Positions 7,278 through 16,930 of a stretch of DNA of 64,000 bases are shown here, piece by piece; within the stretch, counting starts at the first letter, position 1, and every line of letters begins with the position of its first letter. Both the position numbers and the translations under genes were made by a program. The DNA is from Sulfuricurvum kujiense DSM 16994 (GTDB taxonomy: Bacteria; Campylobacterota; Campylobacteria; Campylobacterales; Sulfurimonadaceae), in contig NC_014762.1 of the NCBI RefSeq assembly GCF_000183725.1, forward strand, positions 992,001-1,056,000, given 5' to 3'. The notes beneath the pieces are model-generated. The model searched no databases and was not told where the DNA came from. It saw only the letters and a program-made list of their open reading frames with translations.

Positions 7278-8747
7278 ATGAAAACAACGATGTGGATGAG
7301 CGGCATATTATTGATGGCTTTAGGAGGATGCAGTACACATACCCCTGATCTGCTTCCTACACCGAAATTATCGTTGCCCCCTTCCAAAACAGATGTTAAT
7401 CAAAGCGGTTTAGAAGATCCGTTTTGTTGTATGCTCCCCCAAGATATCGGCGTTAAATTACCTGAATTCGGTCCGAAAGTGAATGATTTAGACCGTTTTG
7501 AGCAATCGTTAGTCCCTTATGTGGAACAAAACGGTGTGGATAGAGATAATTTATTGGAGGTACAGACTGCATTTGATGCCCGTTATTACGCCCCGTGGAG
7601 CTATGGTGCTCCACCGGAAAAAAGAGAAAATGCTTCATGGCCTCTTCGTGCGTTTAGGGGAGGATACGGGAGCAATCTAAGACCGGTACCTCCGTCTTGG
7701 TTTGAAGAGATATCTAATCAGAGTAATTTTGATGCGTACGGGACATTAAACCAAAAAGCCGTTACTTTAAGATGGATGGATATACGTGCACTCCCGACCG
7801 ATAAACCTCTCTATAAAAATCCGGAAAAAGCGGGAGACGGATATCCGTTTGATCTGCTCCAAAACAGCAGTGTGAACTATAATGAGCCCATTTTTGTGTC
7901 TCATACCACCAAAGACGGAGCGTGGAGCTATATATTTACCAATAACGCATCAGGCTGGGTAAAATCTGACGGTATCAGTATTGTAGACAATCAAACGATT
8001 ACAAGCATTCAAAAGTCTGATAAAGTCTTTATTATTGAAGACAACTTTCCGATGCGTGATGCTAAAAATCGTTTTATCGCTTATACGCGAATCGGAATGA
8101 TTCTTCCTCTGGAACGTGAAGAAGGGGATAATTATTTGGTTAAAACGTACGATCAAAACAATATCGTTACTGTCGTAACCATTCCGAAGCACTCTGCACA
8201 TTTAGGTGCCAGTAAAATCAATAAAAAAGATTTAATTACGATAGGGAATCAATTACTCAAAAATACATATGGCTGGGGCGGAATGTACGGTGAACGTGAT
8301 TGTTCGTCAATGATTCGGGATATGTTCGCCCCGTTTGGCATTTGGCTTCCCCGAAATTCTGCAGCACAGTCTCGCAAAGGAGAGGTGATTTCGTTTGCTA
8401 AATTCTCTAATGACGAGAAACTAGCAGCGATCAAATCCAAAGGGGTCCCTTTTGAGACGATCATTTATCTAAAAGGACATGTCTTGCTGTATATCGGTAC
8501 CTATCAGGACAATGTTTTGGTAATGCATAATTTTTGGGGTGTTCGTACCGTTGATAATGAGGGGAACACGGGGAGACACATTATCGGCAGAGCCGTTATC
8601 AGTACACTGGAACTTGGGGCTGAATTAGACAACTACGATCCGACTATGAAGTTATTAAACCGTGTGGAGAGCATGAATATTTTTACACATGCACCTCTTA
8701 AATTGACTCGGAATGCTAAAGCTGCAAGCACTAAAAAGCAGCTTTAA
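7278..8747 (+). CDS. SH3/NlpC-P60 lipoprotein, predicted cell-wall hydrolase
   Basis: A 489-residue exported protein with a lipoprotein signal (hydrophobic stretch ending LGGC, Cys18). The middle holds SH3-like segments, and the C-terminal half holds an NlpC/P60 domain with YGWGGMYGERDCSSMIRDMF (catalytic Cys near residue 341) and the His region GHVLLYIG. These enzymes cut peptide cross-links in peptidoglycan. The start at ATG 7278 gives the signal peptide at the very N-terminus; TTG 7266 is possible. It follows the S24 repressor closely, which suggests stress-linked expression. Confidence 0.85.
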   Translation: MKTTMWMSGILLMALGGCSTHTPDLLPTPKLSLPPSKTDVNQSGLEDPFCCMLPQDIGVKLPEFGPKVNDLDRFEQSLVPYVEQNGVDRDNLLEVQTAFDARYYAPWSYGAPPEKRENASWPLRAFRGGYGSNLRPVPPSWFEEISNQSNFDAYGTLNQKAVTLRWMDIRALPTDKPLYKNPEKAGDGYPFDLLQNSSVNYNEPIFVSHTTKDGAWSYIFTNNASGWVKSDGISIVDNQTITSIQKSDKVFIIEDNFPMRDAKNRFIAYTRIGMILPLEREEGDNYLVKTYDQNNIVTVVTIPKHSAHLGASKINKKDLITIGNQLLKNTYGWGGMYGERDCSSMIRDMFAPFGIWLPRNSAAQSRKGEVISFAKFSNDEKLAAIKSKGVPFETIIYLKGHVLLYIGTYQDNVLVMHNFWGVRTVDNEGNTGRHIIGRAVISTLELGAELDNYDPTMKLLNRVESMNIFTHAPLKLTRNAKAASTKKQL

Positions 8748-8752
8748 ATCCT

Positions 8753-9058
8753 TTATCCTCGCATATCTAAGAGGGAACCGAGCATCTCGTCTTGTGTACG
8801 GATAGCTTGTACATTGGAAGCGGCAATTTTTTCAATGCTGATTTGATCCGTCATCTCTTTGGATAAATCGGTTTGAGATCTTTCACTTCCGTTTGAATCA
8901 GCCTGTTTGGTATTAGCCTGTGTCGAGCCGTTTTGCGTTTCGCTTATAGTTGTTTGGCGAGGAACATACCCGTCCGTATTGACATTTGCAACATTCTGAG
9001 CATTATTGTTCATATAGACTTGATTGGACATCAAAGAAGAGACGTTTGAGCTTATCAT
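8753..9058 (-). CDS. Miniature flagellar rod/hook-like protein
   Basis: A 101-residue protein. Residues about 1-35 carry the flagellar rod/hook signature (NNNAQNVANVNTDGYVPR), a polar Ser/Thr/Gln/Asn linker follows, and the end is a helix like the FlgC/FlgG C-terminus (IAASNVQAIRTQDEMLGSLL). True FlgB and FlgC are 130 residues or more, so the central part is nearly absent. AAGGAGCTTTAG precedes the ATG. It stands alone next to dapD and converges on the NlpC gene. It may be a rod component or an export-apparatus substrate; specific role unknown. Confidence 0.75.
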   Translation of the reverse strand: MISSNVSSLMSNQVYMNNNAQNVANVNTDGYVPRQTTISETQNGSTQANTKQADSNGSERSQTDLSKEMTDQISIEKIAASNVQAIRTQDEMLGSLLDMRG

Positions 9059-9138
9059 CTAAAGCTCCTTGTATATCAGATAAAGAAAGTATAATCCCGG
9101 CTACCTTAAGAGATAGCAGGGAAATCAAATTAGTCCGA

Positions 9139-10335
9139 TCAGTGCAAATCGGCGTTTAGCTTGACCTCTCGGGTTGAGCGGCGTATAAGCAGCTGTCCCG
9201 TTGTCGAGTCTTGGCGGTAGTGAATGCCGTTCAATCCGACCAAATCTTTCCCTTTGAAACTGCTTCCGTTCAGCGTCGCACTCGGGTTGGCTTCTTGTAT
9301 TTTTGCCAATTCTTGCGGATCAACCGCAAATTTGGTTCCGGCTAATACCGCGATTCCCGCATCGACAATACATCCGTCTCCTAATGCGATACCGGTAACC
9401 GAGTTGGCTCCCAAAAGGGTATTTTTCCCGATGGTGACAGGAATACCGTCCGTTCCGCTGAGAACTCCGAGGATCGATGCCCCTCCGCCGACGTCTGAGC
9501 CGTCACCGACAACGGCAGAACTTGAAATACGCCCTTCAACCATGCTGACTCCGGTCGTTCCCGCATTGAAGTTCACATAGCTCGCACCCGGCATGATGGT
9601 TGTTCCTGCATGAAGCTGCGCACCGAAACGAACTTTTGAATCGTCCAATACACGCGTATTATTGGCCGGGATAATATGTTGGAGATAGCGAGGGAATTTA
9701 TCGACGAAATCGATCTTCGGATATTCGTTGGCAAATTTTAGTTCGATTTCGTTTTCGCGAAGCCACTCAAGTTCGATAGGCTGCCCGTCCGACCAAGCAA
9801 CGTTGTGAAGTGCACCGAACGCACCGTTAAGATTGAGAGAACGAAGAGCCGCTTTTGATGTTGAGAGGGCGTAGAGTTTCAAGTACGTCCCTTCGACACT
9901 TGTGCAGGCCACATCGTTAAACAAAATAACCAGGCGAAATTCGCCTTCGCGCATACCGCGCTCTTTAACTTGGTTGTAAAGCGCTGAGATCATTTGGATA
10001 TTTTTGTGGGCATCACCGAATGCCTCATCGGCGTACGGAGTAAAAGCGTTCAAGCATCCCTCTAAAAATTTCAACGTTACGGGGATAATGACTTCATCGG
10101 CGTTAAAATCGACGACGTATCCTTGTTCTTGGGCACTTTTGATAAAAATAGCCGCACTGCCGAAGTTTTCGTTCCAGTTGATATGCGGATAGGTAGCCTG
10201 GAGGATTTTATCGCTGTTGAGTTGACCGAAATCGACACGGCAAATACCGAATGCAAGGGGATTTTTGTATCCTGAAGTGTTTTGAATCTCTTGAACGCAT
10301 GCTTTGAAAGCCGCTTCGGTCTCTAAAATTTCCAT
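9139..10335 (-). CDS. dapD: Tetrahydrodipicolinate N-succinyltransferase
   Basis: Transfers succinyl from succinyl-CoA to tetrahydrodipicolinate in lysine and diaminopimelate synthesis. It has 398 residues, the long Campylobacterota form with an extra N-terminal domain (about 1-200), longer than the enterobacterial enzyme. The C-terminal half is a left-handed beta helix of hexapeptide repeats (GAQLHAGTTIMPGASYVNFN, GDGSDVGGGASILG, GDGCIVDAGI). It stands alone, divergent from the ankyrin gene. Confidence 0.93.
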   Translation of the reverse strand: MEILETEAAFKACVQEIQNTSGYKNPLAFGICRVDFGQLNSDKILQATYPHINWNENFGSAAIFIKSAQEQGYVVDFNADEVIIPVTLKFLEGCLNAFTPYADEAFGDAHKNIQMISALYNQVKERGMREGEFRLVILFNDVACTSVEGTYLKLYALSTSKAALRSLNLNGAFGALHNVAWSDGQPIELEWLRENEIELKFANEYPKIDFVDKFPRYLQHIIPANNTRVLDDSKVRFGAQLHAGTTIMPGASYVNFNAGTTGVSMVEGRISSSAVVGDGSDVGGGASILGVLSGTDGIPVTIGKNTLLGANSVTGIALGDGCIVDAGIAVLAGTKFAVDPQELAKIQEANPSATLNGSSFKGKDLVGLNGIHYRQDSTTGQLLIRRSTREVKLNADLH

Positions 10336-10439
10336 ATTGTCTCACTTGGTGTAAAATTAATAGGTAATTTTACCACAATCGCCTATGGATGGGTTGAAGG
10401 TTGCGTGTTATACTACGATAAATTATTATTGGAATGTTT

Positions 10440-10928
10440 ATGGAAGAATGGATCACATTATTAAAAGCAAATGATTATCTCGGTATCAAAAAATATCTCA
10501 AAAGCGGCGGCAATCCGAATGAGGTGGAAGAGAACGGGGAATCGGTTATCTGTTTTGCTCTGCGCTATCATTGTGATCAAGAAATTATTGATCTTCTCAT
10601 CGAAAGCGGAGCCGATGTCACTCATACTGATAATGAAGGGGTGAGTGTCTTTGATGTTGCGGTCACCTATAATAATCTTAGTTTGATTGAGCGTTTGATT
10701 AAGAGCGGGTTTGATGTGAACCATCCGACACGCCAAAGCGGATTTACCCCATTAATGGGGGCTGTATGCTACGGGCGAACGGAAGTTATTAAAAAACTAT
10801 TGGAACTTGGGGTAGATGTACATGCGCGGGATGCGTATGGACTCAATGCGATTGATTTTGCCCGTAAAATGCATAAAAAATCTATTTTAGATTTATTGCA
10901 GGGAGAAGAAAAGAATGGAACAGATTAA
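10440..10928 (+). CDS. Ankyrin-repeat protein
   Basis: A 162-residue protein made almost entirely of ankyrin repeats (for example [20 protein letters not shown] then [12 protein letters not shown], and [20 protein letters not shown] then [13 protein letters not shown]), about four in all. Such repeats bind partner proteins. No signal peptide is seen. The start is placed at ATG 10440 behind GGAA; ATG 10434 would add two residues. Its end overlaps htpX by 14 bases, so the two are translated together and may act together at the membrane; the partner is not known. Confidence 0.85.
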   Translation: MEEWITLLKANDYLGIKKYLKSGGNPNEVEENGESVICFALRYHCDQEIIDLLIESGADVTHTDNEGVSVFDVAVTYNNLSLIERLIKSGFDVNHPTRQSGFTPLMGAVCYGRTEVIKKLLELGVDVHARDAYGLNAIDFARKMHKKSILDLLQGEEKNGTD

Positions 10929-11808
10929 AACCTTTTTGTTGCTCGGATCGCTTAGTGTACTGCTTGTATTTATCGGCGGATATCTTGGCGGGCAGGGGGG
11001 AATGGTACTCGCGCTACTTTTTGCGGGAGGGATGAATTTCTATGCCTATTATTTCTCCGATAAGATGATTTTGAAACACTATAATGCCCAAGAAGTCGAT
11101 CCCCGCGAAGCGCCGATGCTCTATCGGGTCGTTGAGCGGTTGGCGGAACGCGGTTCATTGCCGATGCCGAAAGTTTATATTATACACGATCATATTCCCA
11201 ATGCATTTGCTACCGGACGCAATCCTGAACATGCTGCGGTTGCGATTACGACAGGATTGCTGGAACTGTTGAATGAAGATGAAATCGAGGGGGTTATGGC
11301 GCATGAGCTTTCCCATGTAGGACATCGCGATATTCTGATTGCTACCATAGCGGCGACGATTGCGGGAGCGGTCGCTTTTATCGCCAATATGCTTCAGTTC
11401 GGGGCAATGTTCGGGAATCGAAACAATCGTAACGGAAATCCGATATTAATGATCGCTATGGCAATCATCCTCCCGCTGGCGGCGAGTATTATACAGATGA
11501 CCATCAGCCGTTCACGCGAGTTTATGGCGGATGAGGGTGCGGCACGCTTAACCGGACATCCCGAATGGCTCCAAGATGCTCTGATAAAACTTTCAAATTA
11601 TAATTTAAGAGGAGAAGTACAGGGGGCTACGCCGGAAAATGCCCATATGTTTATTATTAGCCCGTTTGACGGCAAGAATATTTCATTTGCGAATTTATTT
11701 CGCACCCACCCGACGACCGAACAACGACTTGAACGGTTGGAACAGCTCAAAAGAGAGTTTAATACACTTCAGGAACGTAATAAACTTTATGATCGTCATT
11801 ACGTCTGA
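10915..11808 (+). CDS. htpX: Membrane zinc metalloprotease HtpX
   Basis: An M48-family inner-membrane protease that removes damaged membrane proteins. It has 297 residues. TM segments lie near 7-24, 28-46 and 142-195. The zinc site HELSH is at 130-134, with a downstream Glu in [11 protein letters not shown] cytoplasmic or periplasmic tail follows. It overlaps the ankyrin gene upstream. Confidence 0.93.
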   Translation: MEQIKTFLLLGSLSVLLVFIGGYLGGQGGMVLALLFAGGMNFYAYYFSDKMILKHYNAQEVDPREAPMLYRVVERLAERGSLPMPKVYIIHDHIPNAFATGRNPEHAAVAITTGLLELLNEDEIEGVMAHELSHVGHRDILIATIAATIAGAVAFIANMLQFGAMFGNRNNRNGNPILMIAMAIILPLAASIIQMTISRSREFMADEGAARLTGHPEWLQDALIKLSNYNLRGEVQGATPENAHMFIISPFDGKNISFANLFRTHPTTEQRLERLEQLKREFNTLQERNKLYDRHYV

Positions 11809-11817
11809 GAAAAGATG

Positions 11818-11958
11818 TTATTCAGATTCGACTTTCAGGGTGAAATGGGGTTTATGCGGCATCTTTTTTTTTGGTTGCTTTAAAAAAGTATGACGATATA
11901 TTAAGTAAATAATGACACTGATCCCAAGCCCGATAATTAAAAAATTTATTTTACCCAT
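11818..11958 (-). CDS. 46-residue single-span membrane protein
   Basis: Minus-strand ATG 11958 to TAA 11818 encodes MGKINFLIIGLGISVIIYLI, then a basic, His/Lys/Pro-rich tail (YRHTFLKQPKKKMPHKPHFT). One membrane span covers about 5-21. A strong ribosome binding site (GGAGGAAG) lies just upstream. The gene converges with htpX. It is probably a genuine small protein; the function is unknown. Confidence 0.65.
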   Translation of the reverse strand: MGKINFLIIGLGISVIIYLIYRHTFLKQPKKKMPHKPHFTLKVESE

Positions 11959-12017
11959 AATCTTCCTCCATCCTTGGCTTAATTATATCGGCAAAATTTT
12001 TTAAATGTTTATTTTTA

Positions 12018-12764
12018 TTAGTTTACGATAATTTTATAAGAAATTGTTTTTTTCTCCAAAGCATGGATGAAAAATTGAAAACTTTTATCACACAGTTCTT
12101 TATCTTCTGAAGCAACGGAAATTTCAACGATCGGATTTCCGCCGTTAATCATCGGAAGGGATGAAAAATCGACGCTAGGGTCTAATTGATGCATACACTC
12201 AATCAGTGTATTTTCCGAGGTTTGAGCAATCAGCGTTTGACGATAAATCGTTTTACCCCGGGGATAAAAGCGGCTTAGGGCTTCATTAACCATCGGATGT
12301 GACATTTCGGGAAAACCCGGCATGAAAAAATAGCGTTTCTCGAGATAAAATCCCGACATGTTATTTATGACATTATGGAGCAATTCGGAATTTTTCGGCA
12401 GTGCCGCCATATGGATACGGTGCGGGTAGGCTGCATCGCCGAAGCGTTCGATAATATCGGAACAAAACTGTGCATGGGAGACTAAGATACCGTCACTGAA
12501 AACATCGGATGCGATCTGACGGGTTAAATCATCGGGGGTAGAACCGATCCCTCCGAAACTGAACATCACCGCATAGGGATCATTTTTAATCATGGAAAAT
12601 GTATTTCGGATTAAAACGGGATCATCTTTGATAATGAATGAAGCAAAGAGGGTATGCCCCAGCTGCAGCAGAGTATCGCGAAGATACAGAAAATGTTTGT
12701 CTTCCCGACGGCCGTTAAGAATTTCAGAACCGATAATGACGGCGTAAAAATGGGGTGTTTTCAT
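12018..12764 (-). CDS. CinA-like molybdopterin-binding domain protein
   Basis: A 248-residue protein. The N-terminal part is a MoCF/CinA-type domain: VIIGSEILNGRREDKH, then FSFGGIGSTPDDLTRQIA, the loop that binds pterin or nucleotide. The second half is a short divergent CinA tail and lacks the deamidase domain of full CinA. Relatives act in NMN or ADP-ribose recycling or are uncharacterised. It is transcribed away from htpX and stands alone. Confidence 0.8.
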   Translation of the reverse strand: MKTPHFYAVIIGSEILNGRREDKHFLYLRDTLLQLGHTLFASFIIKDDPVLIRNTFSMIKNDPYAVMFSFGGIGSTPDDLTRQIASDVFSDGILVSHAQFCSDIIERFGDAAYPHRIHMAALPKNSELLHNVINNMSGFYLEKRYFFMPGFPEMSHPMVNEALSRFYPRGKTIYRQTLIAQTSENTLIECMHQLDPSVDFSSLPMINGGNPIVEISVASEDKELCDKSFQFFIHALEKKTISYKIIVN

Positions 12765-12820
12765 GGAAAGATTATAACACGAGAAGATAAAGTAAAATCA
12801 TAATCCGGTTGACTGGACGT

Positions 12821-12880
12821 GAGCTCTCTGCTGAAGAGAACTCAGCGTTAGCGTAGCCCGATGGGCTTGGCTCATCGGGC
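12821..12880. terminator. Two hairpins downstream of the long adenylate kinase
   Basis: GAGCTCTC...GAGAACTC (12821-12843, one wobble pair) and GCCCGATG...CATCGGGC (12856-12880, eight perfect pairs) sit between the adk stop at 12898 and the start of the CinA-like gene. Neither has a T run, so termination strength is uncertain; an mRNA-end stabiliser is equally possible. Confidence 0.5.
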
Positions 12881-12897
12881 GTATATAATTGAAGCCG

Positions 12898-13569
<672 letters not shown>

Positions 13570-13603
13570 TTATCGGTCATCGGAATAAAATTCCGGTGAA
13601 TAC

Positions 13604-14176
13604 TCAGATTTTACTTTCGATAAAGAGTTCCATCTCGTTGACGATGGCGTCGATTGAGCGTTCGCCGTCGATTTTTTTGAGGAGGTTTTTGCTCTCGTAA
13701 AAGTTTTGAATATCCGCTAAAGGGTCTGTATAGACTTTCATTCGGTTATTAAAGACTTCTTCTTTATCATCCGCTCCGCGTGAACGACCCAATACACGTT
13801 CCCGTGCCACTTCCTCGCTGACGACGACTTCAATGACGCTGACAAGCTCAATATCGGTGTCGTGCGAGAGAAATTTGTCAAGTTCGTTCATTTGTTCTGA
13901 CGAACGCGGATAGCCGTCAAAAAGAATGATATTGCTCGGGGCATTTTTGATTGCCGTAACAATGGTTTCGATCGCTATTTCAATCGGAACAATCATCCCT
14001 TTGCTGATGAAACTGTCAATCAGCTTTCCGCGCTCGCTTCCGCTGGCTACTTCAGCGCGGAGAAGATCTCCGGTAGAGTAGTGAATGATCTCATCGCTGT
14101 TGCGTTCCGCAATCATTTCCGCATCGGTTGTTTTCCCTGAACCCGGTGCACCGATGATTAAGAAGAGTTGTTTCAT
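13604..14176 (-). CDS. adk: Adenylate kinase, short Campylobacterota form
   Basis: A 190-residue P-loop nucleoside monophosphate kinase: [42 protein letters not shown] and [19 protein letters not shown]. It has a short loop in place of the LID domain. From memory this form matches the single adk of Campylobacter closely, so it is probably the ancestral housekeeping enzyme. Its ATG at 14176 is a few bases beyond the aspS stop, so the two are co-transcribed. Confidence 0.9.
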   Translation of the reverse strand: MKQLFLIIGAPGSGKTTDAEMIAERNSDEIIHYSTGDLLRAEVASGSERGKLIDSFISKGMIVPIEIAIETIVTAIKNAPSNIILFDGYPRSSEQMNELDKFLSHDTDIELVSVIEVVVSEEVARERVLGRSRGADDKEEVFNNRMKVYTDPLADIQNFYESKNLLKKIDGERSIDAIVNEMELFIESKI

Positions 14177-14179
14177 CAA

Positions 14180-15934
14180 TTATTTCACACTTTCACGAAG
14201 GCGAATATGAAGTTCACGAAGTTGTGTCAACTCTACAGGACTCGGTGCCTGAGTCATGATACAAGAAGCCTTTTGAGTTTTCGGGAATGCGATAACATCA
14301 CGGATACTCTCTTTTTTAGACAATAGCATCATGAAACGGTCAAATCCGATCGCAAAACCGCCGTGTGGCGGTGCACCGAATTTCAACGCATCGAGAAGGA
14401 AGCCGAATTTCTCTTGCGCTTCTTCTTCGCCGATACCCAAAAGGGTAAATATTTGCTCTTGCAACGCCTGTTTATGGATACGGATCGATCCGCCGCCGAG
14501 TTCGGTTCCGTTGAGGACGATGTCATAGGCGATCGATTCGATATCTTCAAGGTGCTCGTGATTCAAATCACGCGGCATGGTGAACGGATGGTGAAGGGCT
14601 TTGACACGCCCGTCTTCGATTTCGAACATCGGGAAATCGACAACCCAGACAAACTCGAAGCGGTCTTGGTCAATCAGGTTCATTTTTTCGTGTTCGGCAA
14701 TAAAGATACGGAAACGTCCCATATAATCCCAAACGGTTTTCTTGTCACCCGCACCGAAGAAGACGACGTCGCCCACTTCCATACCGGTACGCTCTACGAG
14801 AAGCTGCAAATCTTCAGGGGCAAAGAATTTTTCCAGCGGTCCTTTAAGGCCGTCTTCTTTCATTTGGAAGTATCCGAGCCCTTTGGCTCCGAACTTGCGG
14901 ACGTAATCTTCAAAACTTTTCATTTCACGTTTGGAAAATACCAAATCGGCACCCGGAACGCGGAGCGCTTTAATGCGGTTCATTTTCGGGTTAGCGGCGA
15001 TAGAGGTGAAAATCTCATTGTCGCAGCGTGCGAAAATATCGATTACGTCGATCATTTTCAGGTCATATCGGAGATCGGGTTTGTCTGAACCGTACCATTC
15101 CATCGCATCGTTGTATTTGATACGGTTGAACGGTGTATGAACTTCGTGTCCTGCTGCAGCAAACATCCCGGTAATCAGCTCTTCGGCGACACGGATAACG
15201 TCTTCTTGGTTACAGAAGCTCATTTCGACGTCGATTTGAGTAAATTCAGGTTGACGGTCGGCACGCAAATCTTCGTCACGGAAACATTTTGCGATTTGGA
15301 AATAGCGGTCAAATCCGCCCACCATCAAAAGCTGTTTGAATAATTGGGGAGACTGCGGGAGGGCATAGAACTCACCCTCATGCACACGGCTCGGCACGAG
15401 ATAGTCACGTGCACCCTCAGGAGTCGATTTGGTCAAAATAGGGGTTTCAACTTCCAAAAATCCGAGACGATCGAGTACGTTACGTGCCGCAATCGCCGCT
15501 TTTGAACGGAGCATAAAGGTGTTGTACATGGACGGGTTACGCAGATCCAGGTAGCGATATTTAAGACGGATCTCTTCGCCGACACTGTTGTCACCGATGC
15601 CGAAAGGGACAGGTTCAGAGCGGTTTTCAATGATGAGTTCTTCAACAACTACTTCGATTGCTCCGGTTTTAAGACGCGGGTTGACGAGACCTTCACCGCG
15701 GTTACGAACGCGTCCGTGGGCGATAAGGACGAATTCGTCACGCACTTCACTGGCAAGTTTGTGGGCATGTGCATTGTCTGCAGGGTCACAAACGAGTTGA
15801 ATCAGGCCGCTTTTATCGCGCAAATCGATAAAAACAATTCCTCCGTGGTCGCGGTAACTGTTCGCCCAACCGCACAAAATGACATTGTCGCCTACGTTTG
15901 CTTCACTTAAATCAGTACAAAAATGACTTCTCAA
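14180..15934 (-). CDS. aspS: Aspartyl-tRNA synthetase
   Basis: A class II synthetase that charges tRNA-Asp (and often tRNA-Asn in this lineage, followed by GatCAB). It has 584 residues from TTG 15934: OB-fold anticodon domain first ([23 protein letters not shown]), then the bacterial insertion domain, then the catalytic motifs [16 protein letters not shown] and [12 protein letters not shown]. The TTG has AAGGA seven bases upstream and matches the usual family N-terminus. An in-frame ATG at 16021 would add 29 unrelated residues. Confidence 0.93.
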   Translation of the reverse strand: MRSHFCTDLSEANVGDNVILCGWANSYRDHGGIVFIDLRDKSGLIQLVCDPADNAHAHKLASEVRDEFVLIAHGRVRNRGEGLVNPRLKTGAIEVVVEELIIENRSEPVPFGIGDNSVGEEIRLKYRYLDLRNPSMYNTFMLRSKAAIAARNVLDRLGFLEVETPILTKSTPEGARDYLVPSRVHEGEFYALPQSPQLFKQLLMVGGFDRYFQIAKCFRDEDLRADRQPEFTQIDVEMSFCNQEDVIRVAEELITGMFAAAGHEVHTPFNRIKYNDAMEWYGSDKPDLRYDLKMIDVIDIFARCDNEIFTSIAANPKMNRIKALRVPGADLVFSKREMKSFEDYVRKFGAKGLGYFQMKEDGLKGPLEKFFAPEDLQLLVERTGMEVGDVVFFGAGDKKTVWDYMGRFRIFIAEHEKMNLIDQDRFEFVWVVDFPMFEIEDGRVKALHHPFTMPRDLNHEHLEDIESIAYDIVLNGTELGGGSIRIHKQALQEQIFTLLGIGEEEAQEKFGFLLDALKFGAPPHGGFAIGFDRFMMLLSKKESIRDVIAFPKTQKASCIMTQAPSPVELTQLRELHIRLRESVK

Positions 15935-16120
15935 ATCAAAGTCCTTGTGAAAATTTTTTGCAATTATAGCGGGTGGAAACTTTTGGTTTGATAATATGCT
16001 GATTAATCTGTGCTGATCCATAATCTACGTGCGGCGGTTTACGTTGGATAAAAATGTTTAATATTACAACAAGGCTACATGCACTATCATGTATGAATAG
16101 CTAAATAAAAAGGGGTGCAG

Positions 16121-16264
16121 ATGAGTAGTAAAATCAAAAAAATCGTTAAGAAACAAGTCAAGAATTTGCTCAAAAAAGAGTTAAAACAAGAGATCAAAAA
16201 ACAAATCAAAAGCTATAAGAAAAAAGAGAAGATAGAAAAGGGTGAAAGAATCGCGACAGAGTAG
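16121..16264 (+). CDS. 47-residue lysine-rich helical protein
   Basis: ATG 16121 to TAG 16262-16264 encodes MSSKIKKIVKKQVKNLLKKE followed by more Lys/Glu/Gln and a tail GERIATE. About 40 percent of residues are lysine, with hydrophobic residues at regular spacing, so a basic amphipathic or coiled-coil helix is likely. AGGGGTG precedes the ATG. It could bind nucleic acid or membrane; there is no recognised family. Confidence 0.55.
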   Translation: MSSKIKKIVKKQVKNLLKKELKQEIKKQIKSYKKKEKIEKGERIATE

Positions 16265-16302
16265 CCGAGACGGCATATCGGTCGGGAAAATCCAGAAAAC
16301 TT

Positions 16303-16333
16303 CTCTCAGCGCTGCTGAGAGCTAATCGTTAGC
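16303..16333. terminator. Twin hairpins at the PII-like gene end
   Basis: CTCTCAGC-GCT-GCTGAGAG (16303-16321, eight perfect pairs) and GCTAA-TCG-TTAGC (16321-16333) abut. They lie between the lysine-rich gene and the 3' end of the PII-like gene and could serve both strands. There are no long T runs. Confidence 0.5.
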
Positions 16334-16724
16334 TTGATGGCGTATCGACAGCAGTGAAGTGAGTGTTGCTTTTGGCGATAGCGCGCGGAATAGGTTGCGT
16401 TAACGCCGATTCGTCTTTTTCTCCCGTACGGATACGTTCCACTTCGAGTACCGGAGTGACCCACATTTTTCCTGCACCGTGACCCAGATCCTGTGTATGC
16501 GCACGGATCGCTTCCATAGTAATCTCTTTGGTTTTATCATTGGATACGACAATAAGGAGCATGACTTTCGGATACAAGTCGGGCGCATTGTTTTTTTCCG
16601 CAATTCCCAAGGAACCTTTTCCGATAACATCGGTAACGGTTACCCCTTCGATTTCGTTATCAAATAGTTCGCGAAGAACATCATTTAGACAGTGTTTATT
16701 AAATACGGCAGTAATCTGGACCAT
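16329..16724 (-). CDS. PII-family nitrogen regulator-like protein
   Basis: A 131-residue PII-fold protein, probably trimeric. The B-loop region reads GHGAGKMWVTPVLEVERIRT, like GlnB/GlnK ATP-binding sequence. The T-loop (KGSLGIAEKNNAPDLYP) lacks the usual Tyr51 context for uridylylation, and the C-terminus is extended by about 20 residues. PII proteins sense ATP/ADP and 2-oxoglutarate. A ribosome binding site (AAGGGG) precedes the start. It is divergent from nifU, which suggests nitrogen control. Confidence 0.85.
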   Translation of the reverse strand: MVQITAVFNKHCLNDVLRELFDNEIEGVTVTDVIGKGSLGIAEKNNAPDLYPKVMLLIVVSNDKTKEITMEAIRAHTQDLGHGAGKMWVTPVLEVERIRTGEKDESALTQPIPRAIAKSNTHFTAVDTPSS

Positions 16725-16855
16725 TTCGGACCCCTTTTAGTGGTTTGTGATAATGTCATTATAAATTGATTCTTTATGAGCTATTACCGATAAGCTGATT
16801 ATTTTATAAACAACTCATGCCCAAAACACTGCATATTTTGTTCGCAGCTTCAAGG

Positions 16856-16875
16856 ACGACAAAAATGTCGTTTTT
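16856..16875 (+). terminator. Small hairpin with T run upstream of nifU
   Basis: ACGACA, loop AAAA, TGTCGT and then TTTT. It lies 56 bases before the nifU ATG, inside the leader. It could be an attenuator or just a terminator for transcripts entering from the left. Confidence 0.4.
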
Positions 16876-16930
16876 GAACAAGAACGGCACTTGCAATCTA
16901 GCCGATAATATCATCCATCAAGGAGCAACA

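Noticed and set aside
15935-16021. N-terminal extension of AspS from ATG 16021
   Set aside because: The added 29 residues do not belong to the family. TTG 15934 with AAGGA seven bases away gives the usual N-terminus.
16817-16930. N-terminal extension of NifU from ATG 16817
   Set aside because: The added 38 residues have no similarity to NifU, and ATG 16931 has a strong AAGGAG directly before it.
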